From: Amycolatopsis eburnea
GTDB taxonomy: Bacteria > Actinomycetota > Actinomycetes > Mycobacteriales > Pseudonocardiaceae
Reading direction: 5' to 3'
Assembly: GCF_003937945.1 (NCBI RefSeq)
Contig: NZ_RSEC01000006.1
Location: 1 to 39,504, forward strand
Length of the DNA stretch: 39,504 bases
This document shows positions 5,738-13,837 of this stretch, one piece after another. The translations under genes were made by a program, and so were the position numbers. The notes below the pieces were generated by a model. That model made no database searches. It was not told the origin of the DNA and worked only from the letters and a program-made list of their open reading frames with translations. The stretch's first letter is position 1. Every line of letters starts with the position of its first letter.

Positions 5738-8700
5738 CTACAGAGCCAAAGTCGCGGGCCGCGCCAGCCCGATCGCGGTCCCGGCCGTCTGCGCCTTGAC
5801 CACCCGGTTCACGCTGCGGGTGACGGTGAACGTCTGCGGCCCTTGGAAGCTGAGGTCGTCGACGTAGAACACCTGCCCGGCCGCCGGTGTCCCCGACAGC
5901 AGCGGGATCAGCTGCGCCAGCGCCGCCCCGGCCGGGGCGGTGTAGGTGCTGGTGAACGGGGTCCAGGTCGCCGCCGAGGCGGACCCGGCGACCAGCGAGG
6001 TGGAGATGAACGATCCGGCCGCGGTCAGCCAGTTCACCGCCAGCGCGAAGTTGCCGGCGACGGCGTTGGTGAACCATGCCCACCCCGACACCGTCACCGG
6101 CATGCCGGCCACGACCGGGATCTGCTCGCTGCCCATGCTCACCGTCGCCGCCGCCCCGGTCGGCACCAGCCGCGCGGCGAAGGACCCGGAGTGCTTCTGG
6201 GTGCCGCTCTGCGTGAACGAGCTCGTGCCCGAGTTGCCCCACGGCGACAGGCCCGCCTCGAAGCCGGTGTTCGACAGCATCTCGTTGGCCACCGCGGTCG
6301 CCGACACCATTTCCCCGCCGACGCGCAGGGAGATCGGCATCGCCGCCGGGTTGGTGGTCCACTGCTGCCCGGACGGCGAGGCGACCACCAGCGTGGGCGC
6401 CGTCGACGTCGCCGCGGCCGCCAGCTGGCTGTCGCCGGCGTCCCACTTGGACCCGGCGGTGTCGAGCTGCAGCGTCTCGAACGAGGACTCGGGCGCGCAG
6501 TTGAACGTGATGGTGTGCTCGAACTGGCCGATCTTCTCGGTGTAGCCGCGGGCCAGCAGCGACAGCGTGTCCGGGCTGATCTCCAGCTTCGGGTTGGCGA
6601 CGGTGATGCGGTCGTCGAGATTGACCGCCAGCGCCGCCAGCGCCCGCGCCTGGTCGTACTGGGCCAGCGCGGCGAGATTGACCGTCAGCGACGCGTACCG
6701 GGCCTCGTCGTTGGTGCCGACGTGCACCAGCCACCCCGCGGTATCGGCGGTCTGGGAATCGGCGGCCAGGTTCAGCGTGAGCGCGTCGTCGTAGCGGCCG
6801 GCGCCCGCGCCGTCCGTCGGCGCGGTGACCGCCAGCGGCCCGGTCGTCTGGGTCACCCGCGACGAGCTGCCGTTCGTGCGGGTGACGGTCATGTCGTTGC
6901 GGGTCGCGGCGTCGTCTTCGACCGGCAGGAACGGCGGCGGCACGTGCCCGTCCGCGCTGTAGTCCAGGGCCAGCACGGCGGGCTGGTTGTAGAGCGAGGA
7001 ACGGGTGCGCAGCCACAGCCCCAGGACGCTGCGCGATTCGTAGAGGCTGCCCAGGTCCGCCTTGACCGCGTCGTCGATCAGGTCGGTCAGGTTCGCCACG
7101 CCCTGGCGGCCGAGCGCGGCGCTGCCGACCCCGACGTTGCGTGACTCCTGGAACGGCACGCTGTTCTCCGCGGCCAGCCGCGCGACCCGCGCGCTGGTCG
7201 TCTCGCCGCTGTAGGCGTTGAGCTGCGAGCGCAGCGCGAAGATGCTGGCGATGTTGTTGCGCGCGGTGATGTGTCCCATCGCCGAGGCACTGACCTGGGT
7301 GTAGGGCGATGCCGACACGCGAACCGGTGCGCCGATCGTGTACCCGACGATGGTCACCGGGGTGGTGGCGAAACCGCCTCCGCTGTCGCCCGGGTAGAGC
7401 AGGCCGAGCACCCAGCTGACGTTGCCCCCGACCTGGGTGAGCTCGACCGAGAGCATCAGGGGTACGCCGAGCAGCCCGAGCGTCGGCACGATCGGTGCGG
7501 AGGTGCTGATCGCGGTCCGGGTCTGGTCGTAGAACCGCAGCAGGATGTTCCCGCCGGTCTGATAGAAGACGTCGACGAACGCGCAGGTTCCCGTGGTCTG
7601 GATCTGCAGGAACGTCGCCTGATCGGTTTCGCCGGTGGAGGGCACCGACAGCAGGAATGTCGACTGGATCTGGCCGGTCGCCGCGGCGCCGATGATGGGC
7701 GCGCCGACCCACCGGGTGTTGTTCGGCTTGGCGATCGGCAGCGAGCCGGGAAACGAGGAGTCCGCAGCGAACTGCGTTTTGCCCGGGCCGGAGATGAGCA
7801 TCGGCGCGCCGCCGAGGCCGGAGGCGATCTGGGTGGCGTCGGTGCCTTCCTCGACCGGGTAGTACGCGAGGTTCGACGGGCTGATCGTCTGGTTCCCGCG
7901 CAGGTACGTGCCCCGCAACGGGGTCTGTCCTTGGCCGAGGCGCCGGCGGATCCCGGACGTGGTCGGGGTGGTCCAGACGTTGTTGCCGGAGACGTCCCAG
8001 CTGGGCGGCCATTTGCTGATCTCGCCGGCGTAGCGGGGCACCCGCACCTCGAAGTTGGTGTAGGAGAACACCGCCGGTGCGTTGGTGTTGCCTGATGCCA
8101 GGCCGGAGCGGATCCCGACCCACCCGGGTGCCCGGCGGAAGAGGCGGTCGGTGCGCCCGTCGACGGTCCACGCGTAGGGCTCGGCGGCCGCGGCCGGCCA
8201 GACCTTCGCGCGCAGGTTCTGCGCGTCCCTCGCGAACCGCACCCGCAGCGCCTGCCCGGTGAAGGTCAGCCCGGTCACGGTGGTGTCGGCGACCACGACG
8301 GTGCCGTCGAAGTGGATGATCGCCAGCGTCACGGTCCCGGCCGGGGTGACCTTCAGCAGGGCCCGGAAGTAGTCGGTTCCGGACAGGCCGCCGATCATCA
8401 GGTTGGCCGGCTCGACGTTCCCGCCGGTCGCGGCCGAGAAGGGCAGCGACACGGTCACCGCGACGTCGACGTCGTGGTAGAGCTGGCTCGTCAGGTTGGT
8501 GTACCGGTAGCTGGCGGCGGTCAGCACCGTGTGCTTGCCCGCGCCGCCGGACACCGCGAAGTCGCCGACACCGGAACCGGCGCCGGTCCACCCCATGTCC
8601 CAGAGTCCGCCGACGTCGGCCGAGGTCCAGCCGTTGGAGACCGTACGGCCGGTGAAGCTGTCCTTGGCCGTGCGCACCGCGATCCGCACCGGGGTGTTGC

Positions 8701-8950
8701 GTCCGAGCCCGGTCGGCCCGTAGAGCGGCGACATCGGGTTTTTCGGGGAGTACTTGCCGGTGCGGTTGTTCAGCCGCAGGGTGCACGACTGGGCGGGTGC
8801 GTCGCCGGAGGCGTTCGGGCGGCCGCGGGTGATGGTGATGACCGCGCCGTCGGCGACCTGGACGTCGCTGAAGATGTCCTGCCAGCCGCCGAGCGCGTAC
8901 ATCTCGACCGTGACATCGCGCGGGGCGAACGGGAAAACCGGGGCGGTCAC
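5738..8950 (-). CDS. Large minor tail protein with lectin-like domains, 1070 aa
   Basis: Residues 1-115 resemble the N-terminal domain of actinophage tail-tip proteins (RDVTVEMYALGGWQDI, then LRLNNRTGKYSPKNPMSPLYG). Residues about 115-300 look like a concanavalin/LamG-type jelly roll ending FEVRVPRY. Residues about 380-530 look like a second sandwich (PIIGAAATGQIQSTFLLS). Residues about 880-1035 resemble a carbohydrate-binding module (NTGFEAGLSPWGNSGTSS to FYVDDLSFQG). It probably forms the distal tail and binds cell-wall glycans. The GTG at 8950 overlaps the tape measure stop (GTGA). The domain names are pattern-based; the tail assignment is firmer. Confidence 0.82.
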   Translation of the reverse strand: MTAPVFPFAPRDVTVEMYALGGWQDIFSDVQVADGAVITITRGRPNASGDAPAQSCTLRLNNRTGKYSPKNPMSPLYGPTGLGRNTPVRIAVRTAKDSFTGRTVSNGWTSADVGGLWDMGWTGAGSGVGDFAVSGGAGKHTVLTAASYRYTNLTSQLYHDVDVAVTVSLPFSAATGGNVEPANLMIGGLSGTDYFRALLKVTPAGTVTLAIIHFDGTVVVADTTVTGLTFTGQALRVRFARDAQNLRAKVWPAAAAEPYAWTVDGRTDRLFRRAPGWVGIRSGLASGNTNAPAVFSYTNFEVRVPRYAGEISKWPPSWDVSGNNVWTTPTTSGIRRRLGQGQTPLRGTYLRGNQTISPSNLAYYPVEEGTDATQIASGLGGAPMLISGPGKTQFAADSSFPGSLPIAKPNNTRWVGAPIIGAAATGQIQSTFLLSVPSTGETDQATFLQIQTTGTCAFVDVFYQTGGNILLRFYDQTRTAISTSAPIVPTLGLLGVPLMLSVELTQVGGNVSWVLGLLYPGDSGGGFATTPVTIVGYTIGAPVRVSASPYTQVSASAMGHITARNNIASIFALRSQLNAYSGETTSARVARLAAENSVPFQESRNVGVGSAALGRQGVANLTDLIDDAVKADLGSLYESRSVLGLWLRTRSSLYNQPAVLALDYSADGHVPPPFLPVEDDAATRNDMTVTRTNGSSSRVTQTTGPLAVTAPTDGAGAGRYDDALTLNLAADSQTADTAGWLVHVGTNDEARYASLTVNLAALAQYDQARALAALAVNLDDRITVANPKLEISPDTLSLLARGYTEKIGQFEHTITFNCAPESSFETLQLDTAGSKWDAGDSQLAAAATSTAPTLVVASPSGQQWTTNPAAMPISLRVGGEMVSATAVANEMLSNTGFEAGLSPWGNSGTSSFTQSGTQKHSGSFAARLVPTGAAATVSMGSEQIPVVAGMPVTVSGWAWFTNAVAGNFALAVNWLTAAGSFISTSLVAGSASAATWTPFTSTYTAPAGAALAQLIPLLSGTPAAGQVFYVDDLSFQGPQTFTVTRSVNRVVKAQTAGTAIGLARPATLAL

Positions 8951-11094
8951 GCGAACGCCGCCTGCAGGTCGCCGCCGTAGTCCCCGCGCACGGTTTCCCT
9001 GATCACGCCCAGGAGCGCCGCGCCGGCGGTGGTGCCGTCGGTCATGAACCGCACCTGCACGGCCTGGGCGGCGGCGCCCGCCGACGCTCCGGCGCTGGCG
9101 CCGCCGTTGATGCCGATCGTGCCGCCGAGCGAACCGCCGGCCGCGCGGGCGATCTCGTCGCCGATGCCGCCGACGAAGCCGCGCACGGCGCCGAAGCCGT
9201 CGACGAGCGCACCGTGGAAACCGCCCATGATCGCGAGCCCGGCCGGCACGAGCAGCTGGCGGTCGTAGGAGAGCGGGCCCTTGTGCGCGGAGATCCAGGA
9301 CCCGATGCCGCCGACGAAGTCGGTCACCGACTTCCACGCGCTTTTCAGACCGCTCAGGAACCCGTCGAGGATGGCCCGGCCAGCGCGGACCAGCAGGTTG
9401 CCGAGGTCGCCGAGTGCGTCGAGGATCCGGCCGGGAATGCCGCGCAGCCAACCGATCGCGTCGTTCCACTTGATGACGATCCAGTCCTTAACGGACTGGA
9501 ACCACCCGGCGATTTTGCCCGGCAGCGACCCGAACCAGTTGAGGATGCCCTTAATGCCGTCGACCGCCCAGCCGATGGCGGCCTTGATCGCGTCCCACAC
9601 GGGACCGATGTGGCTGGTCAGCCAGTTCAGGGTCGTGGTCCAGGTGCCGATCATGAAGGTCTCGAAGTCGACGAACCGCTGAATGAGCCAGGTCAGGGCC
9701 GGGGCCAGCAGGTTGATCAGCCAGGCCGCGAGCTGGGCGACCAGGGTGATGATCGGGGTGATCGCGACGACCAGCTGCGCGAGCGGGGGCAGCAGTTGCA
9801 CGATCGGCGGGAGCAGCTGCAGCAGCGCGCCGATCACCGCGGTGAAGACCGGCTGCAGCGCCGTGAGGATCTGCAGGATCGCCCCGCCCAGCGTGGCCGC
9901 GAGCTGGCCGAGGGTGGGCAGCAGCGGCACGATCGCCGCGGCGATCTGGCGCAGCGCGTCGCCCAGGAACGTCGAGATCAGCCCGGCGATCTGGGACACG
10001 ATCGGCATCAGCTGCAGCAGGATCGGGGCGAGCGCGCCGGCCAGCTGAGCGGCGATCTCGGCGACCGCCGGGACCAGCGGCATGATCGGCGACAGCAGCG
10101 AGAACAACGCCGGGATGAGCGGCGTGACGGCCTGCAGGATCTGCGTGAACGCCGGCAGCAGCGAGCCGGTCAGCAGCGACCCGAGCTGGGTGAACAGTTC
10201 GGTGATCGCCGGGCCGGCCGCGGCGAACGCGCCGACCAGCGCGTCGGCCAGCGGCTGCACCGCCTGCGCGACCGACACCAGGACCGGGGCGAGGGACTGG
10301 ATCACCGGGATCAGCGCGCCGGCCAGGCCGTCGATCAGGGTGCTGATCACCGGCAGGATCGCCTGCAGGATCGGGGCGCCGGCCTTGGCCAGCTCGGCGA
10401 GCACGGCACCGAGCACGTTGAGGGTGTCGGCCAGGAACGGGCCGAGCGCGGAGAACGCGGCGCCCGCCGCGCCGGCGGCGGTCGAGAGGTTCGCGAACAG
10501 CCCGCCGACCCCTTCGCCGAGGGAGGCGAGCAGGTCGGCCAGCCCGTCGAACACCGGCCCCGCGGACTGGATCGCGGTCAGGAACCCGGGCATCGCGTTG
10601 AACGCGAACGCCGTCACGCCCTCGGTCAGGGTGGTCAGGTAGGGGCCGATGGTGGAGAAGACCGTCCGGATCGCCGGGGTGAGCTGGTCGAAGGTCTTGC
10701 CCAGCTCGCCGGCGATGCCCTTGAATACCGGCACCAGCGGCTGCGCCGCCGAGGTCAGGACGGTGGTGACGTGCTGGCCGAGCCCGGTGAAGGCGTTTTT
10801 CACCACCGCGTTTTCGGCCAGGATCTTCGCGCCGATCCCGGCGAACAGCAGCGGCAGCGCCGCCAGCCCGCCACCGGCGGCCAGCGAGGCGGCCGAGGCG
10901 ACCCCGCCGAAGATCGCGAACTGCTTGGTCAGCGACCCGATCCCGGCCAGGTTGTCCTTGGCCTGCTTGCCGGTCGTCTCGCCGACCATGCGCAGCACAC
11001 CCGCCGTGGCGATCGCGTCGCGGCGGATCTCGGCGAACACTTTGGACACGGTCTCGCGGCCGAGAATGTTGAACAGCAGGGAGGTATCCGACAT
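8947..11094 (-). CDS. Tape measure protein, 715 aa
   Basis: A long, mostly helical, hydrophobic protein. The N-terminus is charged (MSDTSLLFNILGRETVSKVF). The central 450 residues repeat Leu/Pro/Ile-rich units (LLPAFTQILQAVTPLIPALF, LIPALFSLLSPIMPLVPAV), and a Trp-rich segment follows (WTTTLNWLTSHIGPVWDAIK), ending in a Gly/Ala tail. This is the pattern of siphovirus tape measures, which set tail length and are threaded through the tube. It directly follows gpG/gpGT. The ATG at 11094 has GGGGAGGTG upstream; an earlier in-frame ATG lacks one. About 0.15 nm per residue suggests a tail near 107 nm. Confidence 0.9.
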   Translation of the reverse strand: MSDTSLLFNILGRETVSKVFAEIRRDAIATAGVLRMVGETTGKQAKDNLAGIGSLTKQFAIFGGVASAASLAAGGGLAALPLLFAGIGAKILAENAVVKNAFTGLGQHVTTVLTSAAQPLVPVFKGIAGELGKTFDQLTPAIRTVFSTIGPYLTTLTEGVTAFAFNAMPGFLTAIQSAGPVFDGLADLLASLGEGVGGLFANLSTAAGAAGAAFSALGPFLADTLNVLGAVLAELAKAGAPILQAILPVISTLIDGLAGALIPVIQSLAPVLVSVAQAVQPLADALVGAFAAAGPAITELFTQLGSLLTGSLLPAFTQILQAVTPLIPALFSLLSPIMPLVPAVAEIAAQLAGALAPILLQLMPIVSQIAGLISTFLGDALRQIAAAIVPLLPTLGQLAATLGGAILQILTALQPVFTAVIGALLQLLPPIVQLLPPLAQLVVAITPIITLVAQLAAWLINLLAPALTWLIQRFVDFETFMIGTWTTTLNWLTSHIGPVWDAIKAAIGWAVDGIKGILNWFGSLPGKIAGWFQSVKDWIVIKWNDAIGWLRGIPGRILDALGDLGNLLVRAGRAILDGFLSGLKSAWKSVTDFVGGIGSWISAHKGPLSYDRQLLVPAGLAIMGGFHGALVDGFGAVRGFVGGIGDEIARAAGGSLGGTIGINGGASAGASAGAAAQAVQVRFMTDGTTAGAALLGVIRETVRGDYGGDLQAAFA

Positions 11095-11139
11095 GACAAA
11101 CACCTCCCCGCTATTCAATTGGCACACGAAAAGCGCGCG

Positions 11140-11699
11140 CTATTGCCGGTTGCGCTCTTTGAGGAATTCGTCGACGAACTCGATCGCCCCGGTCAGTTGG
11201 GCGACCGTGAGGCGCTCCTGCGGCTCACCCACCGGGGTGTGCAGGATGTGGGCGATCAGGAACTGGTAACGCTCGCGGGCGGCGCGGAGTCGGCTTTTCC
11301 CGGCGCCGCGGCCGCGGCGGGGTCCTCACCGGCCTCGGCCTGCGCCAGTTCCTGGTCCACCCACGCCAGCGCCCGGTCGCGCAGCTCGTCGGACAGGTCC
11401 CCCATCAGGGCGATCTTTCCCCGCCAGAGCCGCCACTCCGGCACGTCCAGCTCCACCTTGAGGTCCTTGGGCCGGAAGTCGACGTCGTCGAGGCGCAGCT
11501 TCGGGTGCGCCTGGCGGCGCAGGTGCCACAGCAGCGCACGCCGGGCCCGGACGCTGCCCTGCATCACCGCCAGCGGGAAGGACTCCCACGCCACGCCGAG
11601 CTTCGCTTCGATCAGCTCGGCGTCGCGGGCCCGCACGTCGTCGGGATCGAAGTCCCACACCTGCGGTCCGTTGCCGTTTTCGGTCAGTGTGATCTTCAT
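11140..11699 (-). CDS. Tail assembly chaperone gpGT, 186 aa, made by -1 frameshift
   Basis: Reading slips back one base at GGGAAAA (minus strand, 11301-11295) inside the gpG codons G-GGA-AAA. The -1 frame then stays open for 51 codons to a TAG at 11142-11140, beginning SRLRAARERYQFLIAHIL and ending EFVDEFLKERNRQ. This T domain has no start codon of its own and lies exactly between gpG and the tape measure, as in lambda G/GT and most siphoviruses. The heptamer fits the canonical X-XXY-YYZ pattern in frame. About 135 residues are shared with gpG. Expected efficiency is low, as in other phages, but cannot be read from sequence. Confidence 0.88.
11256..11699 (-). CDS. Tail assembly chaperone gpG, 147 aa (unshifted product)
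   Basis: Position between tail tube and tape measure, small size and charged helical content identify the tail assembly chaperone G. The core reads LDVPEWRLWRGKIALMGD, then DELRDRALAWVDQELAQAEA, followed by an Ala-rich linker. Its last codons overlap a -1 frameshift signal at 11295-11301, giving a longer gpGT form. The start ATG abuts the upstream TAA directly. gpG and gpGT together keep the tape measure soluble while the tube polymerises. Confidence 0.82.
   Translation of the reverse strand: MKITLTENGNGPQVWDFDPDDVRARDAELIEAKLGVAWESFPLAVMQGSVRARRALLWHLRRQAHPKLRLDDVDFRPKDLKVELDVPEWRLWRGKIALMGDLSDELRDRALAWVDQELAQAEAGEDPAAAAAPGKADSAPPASVTSS
11295..11301 (-). promoter_or_regulatory. Programmed -1 ribosomal frameshift site
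   Basis: The slippery heptamer GGGAAAA on the minus strand is in the correct register (G GGA AAA) at codons 133-135 of gpG. Slippage allows both tRNAs to re-pair in the -1 frame and opens the 51-codon T extension. Confidence 0.88.
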
Positions 11700-12194
11700 T
11701 TATCTCACCCTCCTCGCCACCCGCTGGGCGGCCTCTTTCACTGCTTCCTCCACCGCCGTCCGGAATTCGCGTTTCCGGTCGGCGATGGTGTCGTCGAACC
11801 AGCCCGGTTTCCCGAGCTGGTCCACTTCGGGCTCGCGCCCGAACGTCAGGTGGTGCCAGCCCAGCGGCGAGTTGAACCGCCGCGGTGCGTTGCGGAAGTT
11901 GCGCAGCGAGCCGGTTTCCTTCGCCACGATCCGCACACCGACGGCCTTGCCGTTCAGCTTCGCGACGACCTGAGTCTTCTGGGCGATCGCCGAGCGGATG
12001 CTGCGGCCGGCGTGCCCGGTGGTCGGCGCCGAGCGGATCGACGCGCGCACCGCCTGGCGGACGGGCTGGGCGGCCTTGCGCAGCTGCTTCACGATGTCGC
12101 GTTTGAGCGCCTTGCCGTCCTCCTCCAGCCGCAGCGCCCGCGCCATCTCCATCAACTTCCGCTCGGCCGGGGAGAAGTCCAGCTCGACGGGCAT
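11700..12194 (-). CDS. Tail completion / gp10-like protein, 164 aa
   Basis: A basic, helical protein. The core pattern KQLRKAAQPVRQAVRASIRS, TGHAGRSIRSAIAQKTQVV and GVRIVAKETGSLRNF resembles HK97 gp10-type neck/tail-completion proteins, with a strongly charged C-terminus (RTAVEEAVKEAAQRVARRVR). Such proteins sit at the tail terminator or neck. It lies between the two tail-tube-like genes and gpG, somewhat later than usual for gp10. The family match is moderate; the structural role is likely. Confidence 0.6.
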   Translation of the reverse strand: MPVELDFSPAERKLMEMARALRLEEDGKALKRDIVKQLRKAAQPVRQAVRASIRSAPTTGHAGRSIRSAIAQKTQVVAKLNGKAVGVRIVAKETGSLRNFRNAPRRFNSPLGWHHLTFGREPEVDQLGKPGWFDDTIADRKREFRTAVEEAVKEAAQRVARRVR

Positions 12195-12200
12195 CGCGGC

Positions 12201-12611
12201 CTACGCGGTCTGGCGTGCCATCGCGCCGGAAGTCGGGAACTCGACGTCGACTTCGGCCGCGGACCCGACGTCGCCGGAGATCGGCACCCACTTCTTGATC
12301 AGGCAGTTGCCGGTGTAGCCGGGGTTCGACGTCGACCGCGCGGAGTTGACGGCCCGGACTTCGAACGTGACAACCGTTCCCAGCAGCGCCCACATGATCG
12401 CGTCGAGCGCGGCCGCGGCGAAGTCCTGCTTGAACTTCAGCTTGATCGACCCGCTCTTGAGCCCGCCGAGGACTTCCTTCCAGCCGCCGGAGCCGAACGT
12501 CGTGACGTCCTGCTCGTCGACCTCGGCCGTGGCCTCGATCGAGCTGCAGTAGCTGGACAGGTCGCTGGCGTTGAGCGTGACGAACGACGCCAGCAGCACC
12601 ATCTTGGCCAT
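12201..12611 (-). CDS. Second tail-tube-like protein, 136 aa
   Basis: It shares with the adjacent larger gene the segment DVTTFGSGGWKEVLGGL (about residues 35-51), which in that gene reads DTTSFGSGGWGEVIAGL. Both also begin M-x-K-x-VLL. The rest (LKFKQDFAAAALDAIMWALL, ending VDVEFPTSGAMARQTA) is the beta-rich pattern of siphovirus major tail proteins. A strong ribosome site (AAAGGAGAAACACTC) precedes the ATG, implying high expression. This short copy may be the canonical tube subunit and the larger a variant with an inserted or added domain, or the reverse. The paralogy is visible directly; which copy builds the shaft is not. Confidence 0.75.
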   Translation of the reverse strand: MAKMVLLASFVTLNASDLSSYCSSIEATAEVDEQDVTTFGSGGWKEVLGGLKSGSIKLKFKQDFAAAALDAIMWALLGTVVTFEVRAVNSARSTSNPGYTGNCLIKKWVPISGDVGSAAEVDVEFPTSGAMARQTA

Positions 12612-12624
12612 GAGTGTTTCTCCT

Positions 12625-13359
12625 TTACGCGATGCCGAAAGCGACGACGAACAGGAACGACGGAGTTGTCCCGGAGATCGTCCACTTCGGACGCCACCAG
12701 GTGTCGGTGACCGGGCCCGCGGCCCGCTGGATCTGCCCGCTCACCGCGGTCGCCGCGGCGAACGTGGTGCGGGTGGTCGGCGCGGCGAAGGTGTTGTCGG
12801 GCGCCGACTCGACCGCGACCGTGATCGTGGGCGACGCGGTGCCGGCGACCGAGAGCACGTGCAGCGCCGCGTAGACCTGCTTCCCGGCGGCGACGGCGCC
12901 GAGCTGGACGCCGGCGCCGGTGCCGGTCGCGGTGCGCGCGGTGCCCGGGTCGTGGCCGATCTGCCCGCGCACCACCGGCCAGGTGCCCATCGCCTTGGCC
13001 TTCCACGGCGCCACCGAGCCGACTTCGCCGAGCAGCTCGTAGGAACCGTTCAGCGCGTTGGTGAAGTAGGCCAGCGTGCCCACGCTCGCGCCGCCCGGGG
13101 TGACCGTCCACCCCGACAGCCCACCGAGCGCGGCCCACCGGTTGTCGTCCACCTTGGACGCGTCGAACGCTTCCCACTGGCCCTCGGCCGAGACCTCGGT
13201 TTCGGCGAGCCCGGCGATCACTTCGCCCCAGCCGCCGGAACCGAAGCTCGTGGTGTCCTGCGCGTCGAACTCGCTGGACCACTCGACCTTGTTGCTGTTG
13301 CCGGTCAGGTCGGCGCCACCGGTGAAGATTCGCGCGTTGAGCAGCACCTGCTTGCTCAT
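12625..13359 (-). CDS. Major tail (tube) protein, 244 aa, with additional domain
   Basis: The first about 110 residues form a tail-tube-like domain (VEWSSEFDAQDTTSFGSGGW, then EGQWEAFDASKVDDNRWAAL). The second half looks like a separate beta domain (GVQLGAVAAGKQVYAALHVL to TISGTTPSFLFVVAFGIA), reminiscent of Ig-like or lectin-like domains displayed on tails. It follows the connector genes and precedes its short paralogue at 12201-12611. AGAGGGGTGGGCAC precedes the ATG. Two tube-type proteins in tandem could build different zones of the tail. Confidence 0.75.
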   Translation of the reverse strand: MSKQVLLNARIFTGGADLTGNSNKVEWSSEFDAQDTTSFGSGGWGEVIAGLAETEVSAEGQWEAFDASKVDDNRWAALGGLSGWTVTPGGASVGTLAYFTNALNGSYELLGEVGSVAPWKAKAMGTWPVVRGQIGHDPGTARTATGTGAGVQLGAVAAGKQVYAALHVLSVAGTASPTITVAVESAPDNTFAAPTTRTTFAAATAVSGQIQRAAGPVTDTWWRPKWTISGTTPSFLFVVAFGIA

Positions 13360-13375
13360 GTGCCCACCCCTCTCG

Positions 13376-13837
13376 TCACACCAGCTCGGAGCGCACGGTC
13401 ACGCTGTAGGTCAGGACGGCGTCGGCGCCCTCGTCGTCGAAGCTGGACTCGATGTCGCCGGACTCGACGGTCTGCACCAGCACCTGGCCGCCGCCGGTCG
13501 GGTCGCCGGCGAGCAGCTCTTCGAGCACCGTGCCGAGCTCGGCCGCGCGCAGCTCGGCGGCGTACACATCGGACTTGATCTTGCGGACGGCGACGTACAC
13601 CGACAGCGTCGCGATCTCGGTGCGCGGCTGCCGCCCGCCGCCCACGCTCGGCGAGGCGAACGTCGACAGCGTCTGGTCGATCCGGACCCGGCCGAAGAAG
13701 ATGCACTCCCGCTGCATGTACTTGCCCGGGTTTCCGTACGCCACCTGGATCTTCTCCAGCGGCAGCCCGGGCCCGGTCTGCGCGGCCAGCGCGTCGACGA
13801 GCGCCTTCTTCGCCGTGACCGCGGCGGTGCCGGCCAT
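13376..13837 (-). CDS. Tail terminator / minor tail protein, 153 aa
   Basis: The protein starts MAGTAAVTAKKALVDAL, has a middle beta region (RVRIDQTLSTFASP, EIATLSVYVAVRKI) and ends with TYSVTVRSELV. A helix followed by a mixed beta sheet ending in such a strand is typical of tail terminator proteins. Its position between the head-tail connector and the tail tube supports this. The start ATG shares one base with the previous stop (TGATG). The family assignment is by synteny and fold pattern, not by a diagnostic motif. Confidence 0.6.
   Translation of the reverse strand: MAGTAAVTAKKALVDALAAQTGPGLPLEKIQVAYGNPGKYMQRECIFFGRVRIDQTLSTFASPSVGGGRQPRTEIATLSVYVAVRKIKSDVYAAELRAAELGTVLEELLAGDPTGGGQVLVQTVESGDIESSFDDEGADAVLTYSVTVRSELV

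Noticed and set aside
9214..11973. 919-aa plus-strand frame opposite the tape measure
   Set aside because: Asp/Arg/Gln repetitive composition is the antisense of the Leu/Pro-rich tape measure codons; no ribosome site or domain.
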